A stretch of 64,000 nucleotides of DNA from Raffaelea ambrosiae. Lineage: Eukaryota; Ascomycota; Sordariomycetes; Ophiostomatales; Ophiostomataceae. A model generated the notes under the pieces. It saw only the letters and a list, made by a program, of their open reading frames with translations, was not told the DNA's origin and searched no databases. A program made the translations under genes and the position numbers. The first letter of the stretch is position 1. Every line of letters starts with the position of its first letter. The stretch is taken from assembly GCA_002778195.1 (NCBI GenBank), contig PCDI01000003.1, positions 1,881,913 through 1,945,912 on the forward strand, in the 5' to 3' direction. Shown piece after piece: positions 10,011 through 18,728 of the stretch.

Positions 10011-12149
10011 ATGGCCACCTGGCAGGACAAGGCGGCCCAGAAGCGGGCCGCGGTGCAGGCCCAGATCCCGCGCGCATGGCTGCTCGACCCGGCGGCGGTG
10101 GACCGGGCCCGCGCCGACCCGGACGCCTCGGTGCTGCATGTGCCGCGCGCCTGCGGCCTGCTCACCGACCGCGAGCTGGACATGACCGAGGCGTACGACG
10201 CGACGGCCCTGCTCGAGCAGATGCGCGCGGGCGCCTTCACGGCCACGGAAGTGACCACGGCGTTTTGCAAGCGCGCGGCCATTGCGCACCAGCTGGTGGG
10301 TTGTGGCCGAGGCCGCACCACACAACCCCTGTAGATTCCGCGCCACCCCCCCGCTGACCGGCACAGGTCAACTGCTTGACGGAGATCTTCTTTGACCAGG
10401 CCATCGCGCGGGCCCGGGCGCTGGATGCCGCTTTCCGGCAACACGGCCAGCCCACGGGTCCGCTGCACGGCCTGCCGATCAGTCTCAAGGTAGCGGGCCC
10501 CCCTGTGGCCTCCTCCTGTGCCGCCTGGCGGCCTCTCTGCCGGGCTGACCACGACTAGGATCTCTTCCACGTCCAGGGCGTGGACACCACCGTGGGCTAC
10601 GTCTCGTTTCTCCAGAACGGCCCGGCCCCGGCCCACGCGCCCATGGCCCAGCTCCTGCTGGACGCCGGGGCTGTCCTCTTTGTCAAGACCAACCTGCCCC
10701 AGACCGTCATGGTGCCGTCCTCCTCCTCCTCCTCCTCCCCCCGACACGGTCTTCTTTTGGCATGATCCCTTGCTCACCACTCCTCAGGCCGCCGACACCA
10801 TCAACAACGTCTTTGGACGCACCGTGGTATGTAGTCCATCGTCCCTTCTGGCCGCGGCCGTACCCATCCCCGCACTCACCGGAGCCTACCTACCTAGAAC
10901 CCCCACCGCCTCAGCCTCGGGCCCGGCGGCAGCAGCGGCGGCGAGGGGGCTCTGATCGCCCTCCGCGGCGCCCTCCTCGGCGTCGGCACCGACATTGGCG
11001 GCTCCGTCCGCGTCCCCGCTCTCTGCTGCGGCACCCTCGGCTTCCGCCCGTCCGCGCACCGCCTGCCCTACGGCCAGCGGTGCGCGCCCGGCATCGACGC
11101 CAGCGCGGGGCCGCTGGCCACCTCGGCGCGCGACCTGCGCCTGTTCTTCGAGGCGGTCATCGACCGCGCCCCGTGGCGTCTCGACGGGGGCACGCTGGCC
11201 CTTCCCTGGCGGCGCACCGGCGGCGGCGGCGGCGGGGCCCGCGACACCAAGCGCACGACACTCACCATCGGCGTCCTCGTCGAGGACCCCGGGCATCCCG
11301 TGACGCCGCCCGTGCGCCGCGCCCTGCGCACCGCCGCGGCCCAGCTGCGGGCGGCCGGCCACGCCGTCCTGGGTCTGACCGTCGCGGCGGGCGACGGCCA
11401 CGCCGAGGATCGGACGGTCGCGGCGGGCGACGGCCACGCCGGGGATTGGACGGCGACGTGCCCGTCGGTCGCGGCGGGCTACGACAGCGCGCTGGACTTT
11501 TTCGCCCTGGGCATGGGCGACGCGAGCCCCGCGCTGCAGCACGTGCGCGCCGGCGGGGAGCCGCTGGTGGCGGTGGTGGAGGACGTGCTGGCGGTGTTTG
11601 CGGGCCGGGGGACGGCGACGACGACGACGGTGGCCGGGCTGACGCCGCTGTACCAGGCGCGCCAGGCGCAGACGGCCGGGTGGCACGGGCTGTTTGTGGC
11701 GCACGGGCTGGACGTGCTGCTGACGCCGGCGGCGGCGCACACGGCGCTGCCGCACGACCAGTTCTGCCTGACGCCCTACACGGCGCTGTGGAACCTGGTG
11801 GATGTACGTGCCGACCTTTTGTCCCTGCTGGCCCCTGCTGGCCCCTGCTGGGCCATTCCCGCTAATGCCTCGGACAGTTCCCGGCCTGTGTGATTCCGTA
11901 TCTGCGCGCGGACGCCGCGGTGGACGCGGCGGACCCGCAGCTGCCCCAGTGTGCGTCTTTTTGTTTCTTTTTGTTTCCATGGCCTTCTTGTCTTGCCTTC
12001 TAACACAAGCAGACCGCCCCGACGAGGTGGACGGCGCGCCCGCTTCGATCCAGGCCGTGGGCCTGCGTCTGATGGACGAGGAGCTGCTCGACGCCGTCGA
12101 GATCATCGAGCGCGACCTGGCTCGCCCGCATGGGGCCGCGCCCGTCTAG
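10011..12149 (+). CDS. Amidase-signature hydrolase (acetamidase/FAAH type, 571 aa)
   Basis: Predicted to hydrolyse carboxylic amides to acid and ammonia by the Ser-cisSer-Lys mechanism; the substrate cannot be told from sequence. Seven exons: 10011-10295, 10367-10489, 10559-10711, 10788-10826, 10898-11803, 11878-11950, 12013-12149. All six introns are 62-76 nt and every junction keeps phase. The catalytic Lys is in GLPISLK (residue 136). The signature GGSSGGEGALIALRG gives the cis-Ser about residue 212, and GTDIGGSVRVPA gives nucleophile Ser236, the same 24-residue spacing as in fatty-acid amide hydrolase. The N-terminal W.DKAAQKRA and the AHQLVNCLTEIFFD block are typical of fungal amidases. 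Oddities are extreme GC and a 12-residue internal tandem duplication (see 11381). It converges on a Zn2Cys6 gene 220 bp downstream, a plausible regulator. No signal peptide, so probably cytosolic. Confidence 0.9.
11381..11452 (+). repeat. 36-bp in-frame tandem duplication inside the amidase
   Basis: Two near-identical 36-bp units (11381-11416 and 11417-11452), each starting GTCGCGGCGGGCGACGGCC, encode two copies of a VAAGDGHA..-type 12-residue segment. A third partial copy (GTCGCGGCGGGCTACG) begins at 11468. The duplication lies away from the catalytic triad and keeps the frame open. Confidence 0.85.
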
Positions 12150-12368
12150 AGAATAAAATGGGACAGCCAACAATACACGAGACAGCCAACAATGCACGGG
12201 ACAGCCAACAATGCACGGGACAGCTTGATACACTCTGCGTGGTACCCTTTTACGAGTCGATGCATGTTCTCTCACGTGATTTCTTTTCTCTCTATCTGCC
12301 GAACCGCTGGATACCATGGGGCCCGCGTGGCCCCCCTTCTTCTTTCCGCCTACGCATACCGCGCCTGT

Positions 12369-14328
12369 TCACGTCTCTGTGTGCGGCCACCCCGCGTCCC
12401 GCAGACCGAGCGCCCGGCGGATGTCGCCCGACTTGAGCACCCGGTGCCGCCGGAGCAGCTCGCTCGTGAACACGGGCCGCGCGGCGTCGCCCGGGCGGCA
12501 GGCGTGGCGCAGCACCTGCAGCGCCCACGTGCCCAGATAGCAGTTGGCGCTGGGGTCGGTCTTGTCCATGGCCGCCACCAGGCGGGCGGCCGCGCGGAGG
12601 CGGACGTCGATGGCGGCGTCGGGGTCGGAGGGGGCGGGGGGTGGTGGTGGTGGTGGTGGTGGCGGGTGGTCCAGGCGAGACGCCGCCAGGATTTGTCGTA
12701 GCAAGACCGACGCGGCCAGGACGTAGAGAAGCGTGATCTGGTGGTAGATGTCGTTGGTGTCGTTGGTGGTGTGGTGGTCGGAACCAAGACGACTGGTGGC
12801 CCCGTCCTTGCCCAAGTCGCCCAAGTCGCCCAAGCCGCCCAAGTCCTCCAGTAGTTCCTTCCCGTAGTACGCCTCCCAGCGGTGCATCGCGGGCAGCAGA
12901 CGTCGGGCCTTCTCTTCCAGCGCGCCGCCGCCGCCACCGCCGCCGCCACGCGGAGGATCCCCGCCGCCGAGCCACGCCGTCGCCTCTTCCCGCAGCTGGG
13001 CAATGCGGAAGACGAGGTGGTAGAGGTCCAGCGGCAGGCCCAGCACGGGGCTGCGGTCGTGGTGGTCGCGGGTCGCCGCCCCGCACGACGACGGTGCCTG
13101 GTCCTGGTCCGCCTGCTGCAGCACCTGCACCGTGGTCGTGAAGAAGCGGTCGTCGATGCACGGCCCCGGCGCCGTGTGGCCCTTGATGGTCAGGTCGAAC
13201 GTCTGGTAGAGGATCGACTCGAGCAGCGCGCGGTCGGCGGCCCGCAGCGGCGGCGGCGGATGCCGACAACACGGAGGACCGGCCGCGGCCCCAGCCTCGG
13301 CCCCGGCCTCGGCCGAGGCGGCCGCGCGGTCCAGGTAGCGGGCGCGGATGTAGCGCTGGGCGGCGGCGACGTGGTAGGAGACGTCGTGGTAGCAGTCGTC
13401 GCTGGAGGCGGCAAAGATGTAGAGGAAGCTCATGGTGAAGCCGATGCTGTCCTTGTCGTGCTCCGACAGGGCGTCGTGCGGCGGCTTCCGCGACAGCGCC
13501 CGGGCCAGCGCGGCCATGCTGCGGCCGTAGCCCGCCAGCGCCGTCTTGTGCAGCGCCGCGCCGCCGCGGGTCTGGTGCAGGTGCAGCGCCGCGCACGCCG
13601 AGGCGATGTGCAGCAGCGGCGCGTCCTGCAGCGCCAGGCGCCCGACGTGCAGGGCCACGTGGCGGAACTGCCCGTAGGCCTTGGGCAGCAGCTGCTTGGC
13701 AAAGTAGACGGTCACAAAGTACTGGAAGAGCGCGTAGTCGCGGGCCGATGCGATGGTGCTGGGCGGGCGGGGCGTGTAGAGGAGGAGGGGGGCCGAGTCG
13801 TCGGCGGCGTCATCCTCGGCGGCGTCATCCTCGGCGGCGTCATCCTCGGCGGCTTCGACCTCGGCGGGCTCGGGTTCGGGTGCGGGCTCGGAACACGGGG
13901 TGAGCCGTCCGGCGCTGGGGCCGATCCGGCCGAGGTCGCGCACCCGGCGCGGGGGGGAGCGCCCGCTCGGGTCCGCCGGCGGACGACTGCGGCTCACGAC
14001 ACGGCTGGCCTCGCTGGCCTCGCTGGCTTCGCCGGCCTCGCTGGCCTCGCTCGGGGCGCTCGCGGGGCTCGCGGGTGTCGCCGCCGTCGTCGGGGCCGTC
14101 TTGCGCAGCCGCGCGTCTTTCAGCTCGTGGCTGCGCGGCCAGGTGCACGGCGTCCCCGCCCGGACACAGCGCGCGCACGCCGGCTTGGCCTCGTCGCACT
14201 TCTTCCGGAAAGCCCGGCCTTGGGAGTCGTCAGCGCCTCGTCCGGACACGCGCTCTCCTCGGATCGCACAACTCACATCGCGTGCAGCCCTTCTTTGTCC
14301 GCAAGACCGGCGGCCTGGAAGCTGTCAT
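12369..14328 (-). CDS. Zn2Cys6 fungal transcription factor (633 aa)
   Basis: Nuclear DNA-binding regulator. Exon 1 (14277-14328) starts MTASRPPVLRTKKGCTRC; the 58-nt intron 14219-14276 (GTGAGT..CAAG) splits the second Cys codon; exon 2 (12369-14218) continues RAFRKKCDEAKPACARC. Splicing creates a complete binuclear cluster, C-X2-C-X6-C-X6-C-X2-C-X6-C at residues 15-42; without the intron the cluster would be broken, which strongly supports this start. Then follow a linker of EAS/GEA repeats and acidic EDDAA repeats, and a C-terminal helical region with ALHKTALAGYGRSMAAL and FTMSFLYIFAASSDD blocks like the Fungal_trans_2 family. The C-terminus (YLGTWALQVLRHAC..) is typical of that family. Poly-Gly and poly-Pro runs (12641-12665 and around 12930) are low complexity. 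Tail-to-tail with the amidase, suggesting but not proving that it controls it. Confidence 0.85.
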
Positions 14329-15580
14329 GGAAGCGGGCGGGAGCAGTAGTGTCTATGGCCGGGAAGGCGATCGAGGTACAGCTGGATGCGCTGGAAAACG
14401 ATGGACCGAGAACGTGTCCGCACGGCGCCGTCCTCGCCAAATTTCGTGGTGGGGTTTCTGTGCACACTGCCGACAGCGCCGAACGGTACAGAAATCAAAA
14501 GTTCAGAAACAGCCGCCTATATATATAATATCGAGATATAGAATAGTCTATCTCGGTGGATTTTTTTTTTCTTTTTTTTTTTTCCCCCTTCCCTCTTATC
14601 TCCTCTGGTGCGGAAGCTTTGGCCGATGCTGCAGGGAAATCGGTGGACAGATCAGCGGCCCTTGCATCGGGGGTGCGGTTCTTGTCGTTGCGCGCTCGTG
14701 CATGCGTAGTGTCTTTCTCCAAGCAACTAGCTAGTTACAGGGTCGGGTCAGGGTCGGGTCCGAGGGGCCGCCGGCATTTTCTGCTGCCGCACAGACCACT
14801 GGCGGCACCTGTGAGGCCATCGAGCTGAGCCAGCACGCCATGGCTTGTGCCGCCGGGAACTATGCCTGCTTGGCCCAGCTGTGCCTGCACGGTCGCCGTA
14901 CAAAACGTGGCCCTGGAGTGTGACTCCTCCCTTGATTTACTGACTCACTTTTGGGGGGGGGGCGCTCGCCCGACCCCTTGCGGATCATTGGACGGGGGAG
15001 TCATCGAAATGGAGAAAGTCGACCAGAAGGGACGGTGATCTACCGTGTCCAATGACCGATCTGGAAGGTGTTTTTTATTTTCGTTTTCAAAACAAAGGAA
15101 AAAAAGAAAAAGAAAAAAAATCCACAGTATCTTCAAGGCATGGCCTAGAGCAGGCGTCACGATGCTTGTCTGAAAAAAAGAAAAAAGAAAAAAGAAAAAA
15201 AAAGTAGGAAAATAGAAAAACTCGAATTTTGTCCTTTTGTGTTCTTTGTGTATGGCTTTGCGGGCTTGTAGGAACACAAGTTCATTCTCTCCCATCGATG
15301 CCCAACCGTGACAAAAGACGAGGCTTCACAAACAGAAAGCCTACTCAAGAGTTGTTACTTCTCTGGCTAGATACGATGAACTGCGACGATGGAAGTGTCT
15401 ATCATGTAGATCCGATGGCTTGCCCTAGTCGCCTCCATATAGAGACTGCTGTATGCACCACCAAGCACATCAAACCGATGAAAAGAAAAAGGATGGGTTG
15501 ATCCACGATTATTTCTCTCCGGCTTATGACTGGCTGTGTACCGTCTGACACAACCCCTAACACAAAGCCCAGGACAACAC
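14329..15580. other. Intergenic, homopolymer-rich
   Basis: Contains the TF upstream region, a T-tract (about 14562-14583), an A-rich stretch (15093-15240) made of GAAAAA-type words on the plus strand, and nothing protein-like. Just before 15581 a CTAACACAAAGCCCAG sequence resembles a branch point and 3' splice site. It could be the acceptor of a lost upstream exon of the hydrolase relic that follows. Confidence 0.45.
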
Positions 15581-16490
15581 ATGGCCAGCGTCAAGTTCGC
15601 AGACGGACAACTCGGCACGCCCGGCACCTTGAGCCAGGGGTCGGCGCCGTTGAGCGCAGCAGAGAAGCCCCTGCTCGCTCTCATCCACGACGCCCCTGTT
15701 TGGCGCCGCACCGCTCTATGCCGCCTTCGTCAACCAGGTCTGCCGAGACAGCCACGGCGGCCAAGGCGGCGTTGTCCTGGTTGGCCATTCTCTGGGTGCC
15801 GCTACGTCGGGTGATTCTGGCTGCCACGGAGGGGCCGACCATCCCCTTGCTTGGTGTCCGTGCCCTGGGCATGGTCTCCAACAAGACACCCCCGGCCATC
15901 GTCCTGGAGGCCCTCCGTGCCAGCCCAGACGCGGACCGTCTGCCGCGGGCACAGCCCGAGCCCATCTACTTGGAAACGCTTCGGAGCGCGCCCCCGTTCT
16001 GGGACGTCTCCCGGCTCGACCAACTGACGCCGACACACGAGGGCGGCATGTGCTGGGTGTGAGGCAGTTGTCCCCCATCCACAGGAAAGGCTAGCAACAT
16101 GTTCGCCCCCAAGAACGAGCGCGCGCAGTGGCTCGAGGCGTCGACCTATGACAAGTTTGTCCACGAGCTTGCGCCGGCCGTACAGGCGAGGCCACCCACA
16201 ACACTCTCTGTGTTTTTTTTTTTTTTTTGCGATTGTCTAACCTGGATACATGGCAGGTCCCCCCCTCCCATATCTGGCCGCCGAGATGGAGTGGCCGTGG
16301 TCTGGAACCGAAGAGGCGCAGCCGATCTTGGACCAGGCCCAGCGTCTGTTCACGGGCGTTCCCCGCCTGGATGCCGGTCTTCTGCCCGGCGGTGCCCACA
16401 CAACTACGCGTTCTCGGTCCATGCCTGTCGCCTGCGCGAGCGCCGATGGAAGTGGATTCCAAGTCTCGTGTCGGACATGCCGTACAAATC
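15581..16490 (+). pseudogene. Alpha/beta-hydrolase relic, several frameshifts and a deletion
   Basis: Pieces of one hydrolase lie in order in all three frames. Frame of 15581: MASVKF.. to EKPLLALIHD. Frame of 15714: PLYAAFVNQVCRD.. and VVLVGHSLGAA, the nucleophile elbow. Frame of 15817: VILAATEG..PLLGVRALGMV..KTPPAIV. Then YDKFVHELAPAV, an intron-like break (about 16180-16256, branch CTAAC), PYLAAEMEWPW and DAGLLPGG, and after a further shift HNYAFSVHACRLRERRWKW, where the catalytic His would be. The usual ~80 residues between the oxyanion-loop region and the GxSxG block are absent, so an internal deletion accompanies the frameshifts. Family knowledge: cytoplasmic or secondary-metabolism-type alpha/beta hydrolases of about 350 aa. 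TpA is not enriched, so RIP is not the cause. Confidence 0.75.
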
Positions 16491-16571
16491 CATGGCTCGG
16501 ACAAGGGAAGCATCCGCCGGGACGGATGTTCACGATTCTGCATCCTCTCTTGGCCCTGCTCTTTTTTCGGC

Positions 16572-17480
16572 TTACCGTGTTCGCTTTCTCTTCCGGCGGC
16601 CGGCTTTCGCCTTCCGGCCCCGGCTCCGAACGGGGGGGTCTTCATACCAGCTGATCGAGCTGATGTTCTCGCGCATGGTGCCCAGCTCTTTGCCCAGGCT
16701 GCTCATCGGCTCCGGGCGAATCAGCATCTCCGGCAGGAGACCCTCGGTGAATTCCTCGGGAAACTGCACTTCCTCCGCCCGCAGCTTGTCGGTCTTGTCC
16801 CACGACACGCTCAGGTAGCCGCCCCACGGGTCCGTCTCGTAGAGCAGCCGGGGCTGGTCCCGGTAGAGGGCGGACGGAAAGCCATAATAGCCGCTGTGCC
16901 ACGCCGGGTAGGGCGCGCGCGTCTCAGGCATGTGGTGGAGAACGGCGCCCTCCCAGCCGGGGGTCCGGCGCGTCAGGATGAGGATGTTGCGCTCGTGGTC
17001 GTCATTGAATGTGCCGGGCAAGAAAAAGTCCCGCGCGCCGGTGCCGGCGCGCGCCTCGATCTCGGCCGTGTGGTGGGCCACGCACCGCTCCACGCACGCC
17101 TGCTCGTCCGCCTCGGTCAGGGCGGCCTGTGCGCCTCTGCGTGGCTGGCAGGGCAGGCCCACGACCTCGACGCGGTCGAAAATATGATCGTGTCTGGAGT
17201 TCCGGTCGATCCGTTCCCGGACCGTGCCCGTGTGGAGCTTGAGCGCCATTTCGCGGACATGGGCCGGGTCCGCGGCCTCGGGCGTGACATCGTAGATCAC
17301 CAGCGCAAACATCGGCCGTCTGTTGTGCTCCTTGGCATCGGCCGTGTAGGACGCGAAGCAGGGCGCGCCGTCGTGGCTGGGCGCCTCCTCGACGACCACA
17401 CGGCGTGAGGTCGGATCCGCATAGAGCTCCGCGGTGAGGCGCGTCCAACGGACGACGTCCTCCAGGGGCTCCCATTCCAT
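16572..17480 (-). CDS. Unassigned protein, 302 aa, intronless
   Basis: A single open frame from ATG 17480 to a stop at 16572. It starts MEWEPLEDVVRW and has a well-mixed, globular-looking composition (PMFALVIYDVTPE, DFFLPGTFNDDHERNILIL, PWGGYLSVSWDK, EEFTEGLLPEML) and a strongly basic tail of Arg/Lys repeats that could be a nuclear signal. No signal peptide or membrane segment. I do not recognise the family. It ends 80 bp from the 3' end of the hydrolase relic, in convergent orientation. Given two decayed neighbours it could be the surviving part of a larger gene, but the frame is intact and codon use resembles real genes nearby. Confidence 0.55.
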   Translation of the reverse strand: MEWEPLEDVVRWTRLTAELYADPTSRRVVVEEAPSHDGAPCFASYTADAKEHNRRPMFALVIYDVTPEAADPAHVREMALKLHTGTVRERIDRNSRHDHIFDRVEVVGLPCQPRRGAQAALTEADEQACVERCVAHHTAEIEARAGTGARDFFLPGTFNDDHERNILILTRRTPGWEGAVLHHMPETRAPYPAWHSGYYGFPSALYRDQPRLLYETDPWGGYLSVSWDKTDKLRAEEVQFPEEFTEGLLPEMLIRPEPMSSLGKELGTMRENISSISWYEDPPVRSRGRKAKAGRRKRKRTR

Positions 17481-17512
17481 GCCTGGCAGAATGGATGATA
17501 CTGATGCGTACT

Positions 17513-17548
17513 GGGCAGATTGGGCAGATTGGGCAGATTGGGCAGATT
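17513..17548. repeat. 9-bp minisatellite GGGCAGATT x4
   Basis: Four perfect tandem copies of GGGCAGATT, ending in a partial fifth unit. They lie about 35-70 bp upstream of the ATG of the 302-aa minus-strand gene, in its presumed leader or promoter. Confidence 0.95.
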
Positions 17549-17959
17549 GGGTTCAATGTTGTTTGTGGCGAAGACGCAGAAGAAGTGGCCGAAAGTCTTG
17601 GATGGCTGCACCGGTAGGCAGCGACGTATTTCATTGGCTCAAGCGCATTGGGAGGCTTTGCCGCTAACTATGCCCTCCAACTCATGGCCACGCCCCCAAA
17701 CACGAGCTCCCGCAAACACTCCATAATAGAAAACAATAGATAATCAAGAGAGTGAATTCGACAGTGATGAAGAAATGGACCGCGTTTCTTCCCTCCCTGG
17801 TGAACCATGGTGCAGCGCGGAGATTGAATGTGACCAGATAGGAAAAACAGAAAGTCGAGAGACACGCCAATTACGGAGCCTTACGCCCCAAGCTTGGGCA
17901 ACTACAGGTGTGCTAGGTCCAGAGAATCGTCATGCGATATGTGGATGCTTGCCTTCCCT

Positions 17960-18700
17960 CTCCGCTGCGTTTGGTCTTGTGTAGTTGGGCCATGATGCCG
18001 CCGCTTGACTGCGGACAAGAGCTCCGCTCGAGGTGCTCGTACGCCGCCACGTACGGTTGCCCTCCACATGACGCGACCACGCCGTTCCGCCAGCCGGCCA
18101 GGCGCACGTTGACGCGGGCGAGGATGCGCGCCACGGCGGCATGCAAGACCAAGAGGCGGGGCAGCGGCGCGTCGATCGTCCTGTTCTCGGAGACAGAGGG
18201 TTCTCGTGATGGGCTGTTCTCAGAGACAGAGGGTTCTCGTGATGGGCTGTTCTCGGAGACAGAGGGTTCTCGTGATGGGCTGTTCTCGGAGACAAAGAGG
18301 TTCTCGTGATGGGCTGCTGGGGCTTGCGGAAAAACGCGGCATTGCCTGGGACGGACTCGATGCGGTCCGTGTGTGGCGGCTGTCCGGCGGTGGCCTCGAA
18401 GACGGTCTTGAAGCGCCCGAACTGTTGACGGTACTCGGCCGCGAGGGCACGGGTCGATGTGTTCAAAAAGGGAGTGTGGAACGATGTGGGCTGCCTGCAG
18501 ATGGCTGAGGGCATTCTCCCCGCCCATCTCCGACAGGGGTCGGCCATCGTCGTCCACGGCCTGCGCACCGTCTCTTTTGTGGCGTTCTCCGGCTTCGACG
18601 GCGTCGAACGACTGCGAGATCACGCCGCGGTGCTTGTCCCGGACCAGGCAATCCTGCCGCCGTGCTCCGAGACGTGGCCTTGACCCTGGCGCCGGCTGCT
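17960..18700 (-). pseudogene. HNH-endonuclease-like relic with repeat expansion
   Basis: Minus-strand pieces match the fungal HNH_2-type family in order but in different frames. CLVRDKHRGVIS (where the family usually has a second Cys in the CVxT/S motif) and AVDDDGRPL precede LQAAHIVPHSLFEHID, the core AHI.PHS motif. After a frame change comes EYRQQFGRFKTVFEA and PPHTDRIES, the usual HxQFG..FE..HTYRI region. A 33-bp tandem repeat follows, then APLPRLLVLHAAVARIL, a typical C-terminal motif, and a tail. The nominal open frame starts with GTG, not ATG, and the segment between AHIVPHS and QFG is shorter than normal. I judge this a pseudogene; function if intact would be unknown, as the family's role in fungi is not established. 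Confidence 0.6.
18184..18316. repeat. 33-bp tandem repeat, four units, inside the HNH relic
   Basis: Four copies of a 33-bp unit starting TTCTCGGAGACAGAGGGTTC (18184, 18217, 18250, 18283). Copies 1-3 differ by one base; the last has small changes and one extra base. Because 33 is a multiple of three, all frames stay open across it; on the minus strand one frame reads 11-residue SENSPSREPSV units. Confidence 0.95.
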
Positions 18701-18728
18701 GGGCCTCAGACGCACCGGGCACGAACAC

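Noticed and set aside
10886..12106. Long minus-strand open frame opposite the amidase
   Set aside because: Antisense shadow of very GC-rich coding DNA; Arg/Ala/Gly-biased, no motif, while the sense frames have a complete amidase signature.
12882..14528. 548-codon plus-strand frame opposite the Zn2Cys6 gene
   Set aside because: GC-driven shadow; low complexity, lacks domain motifs, conflicts with an excellent zinc-cluster gene model.
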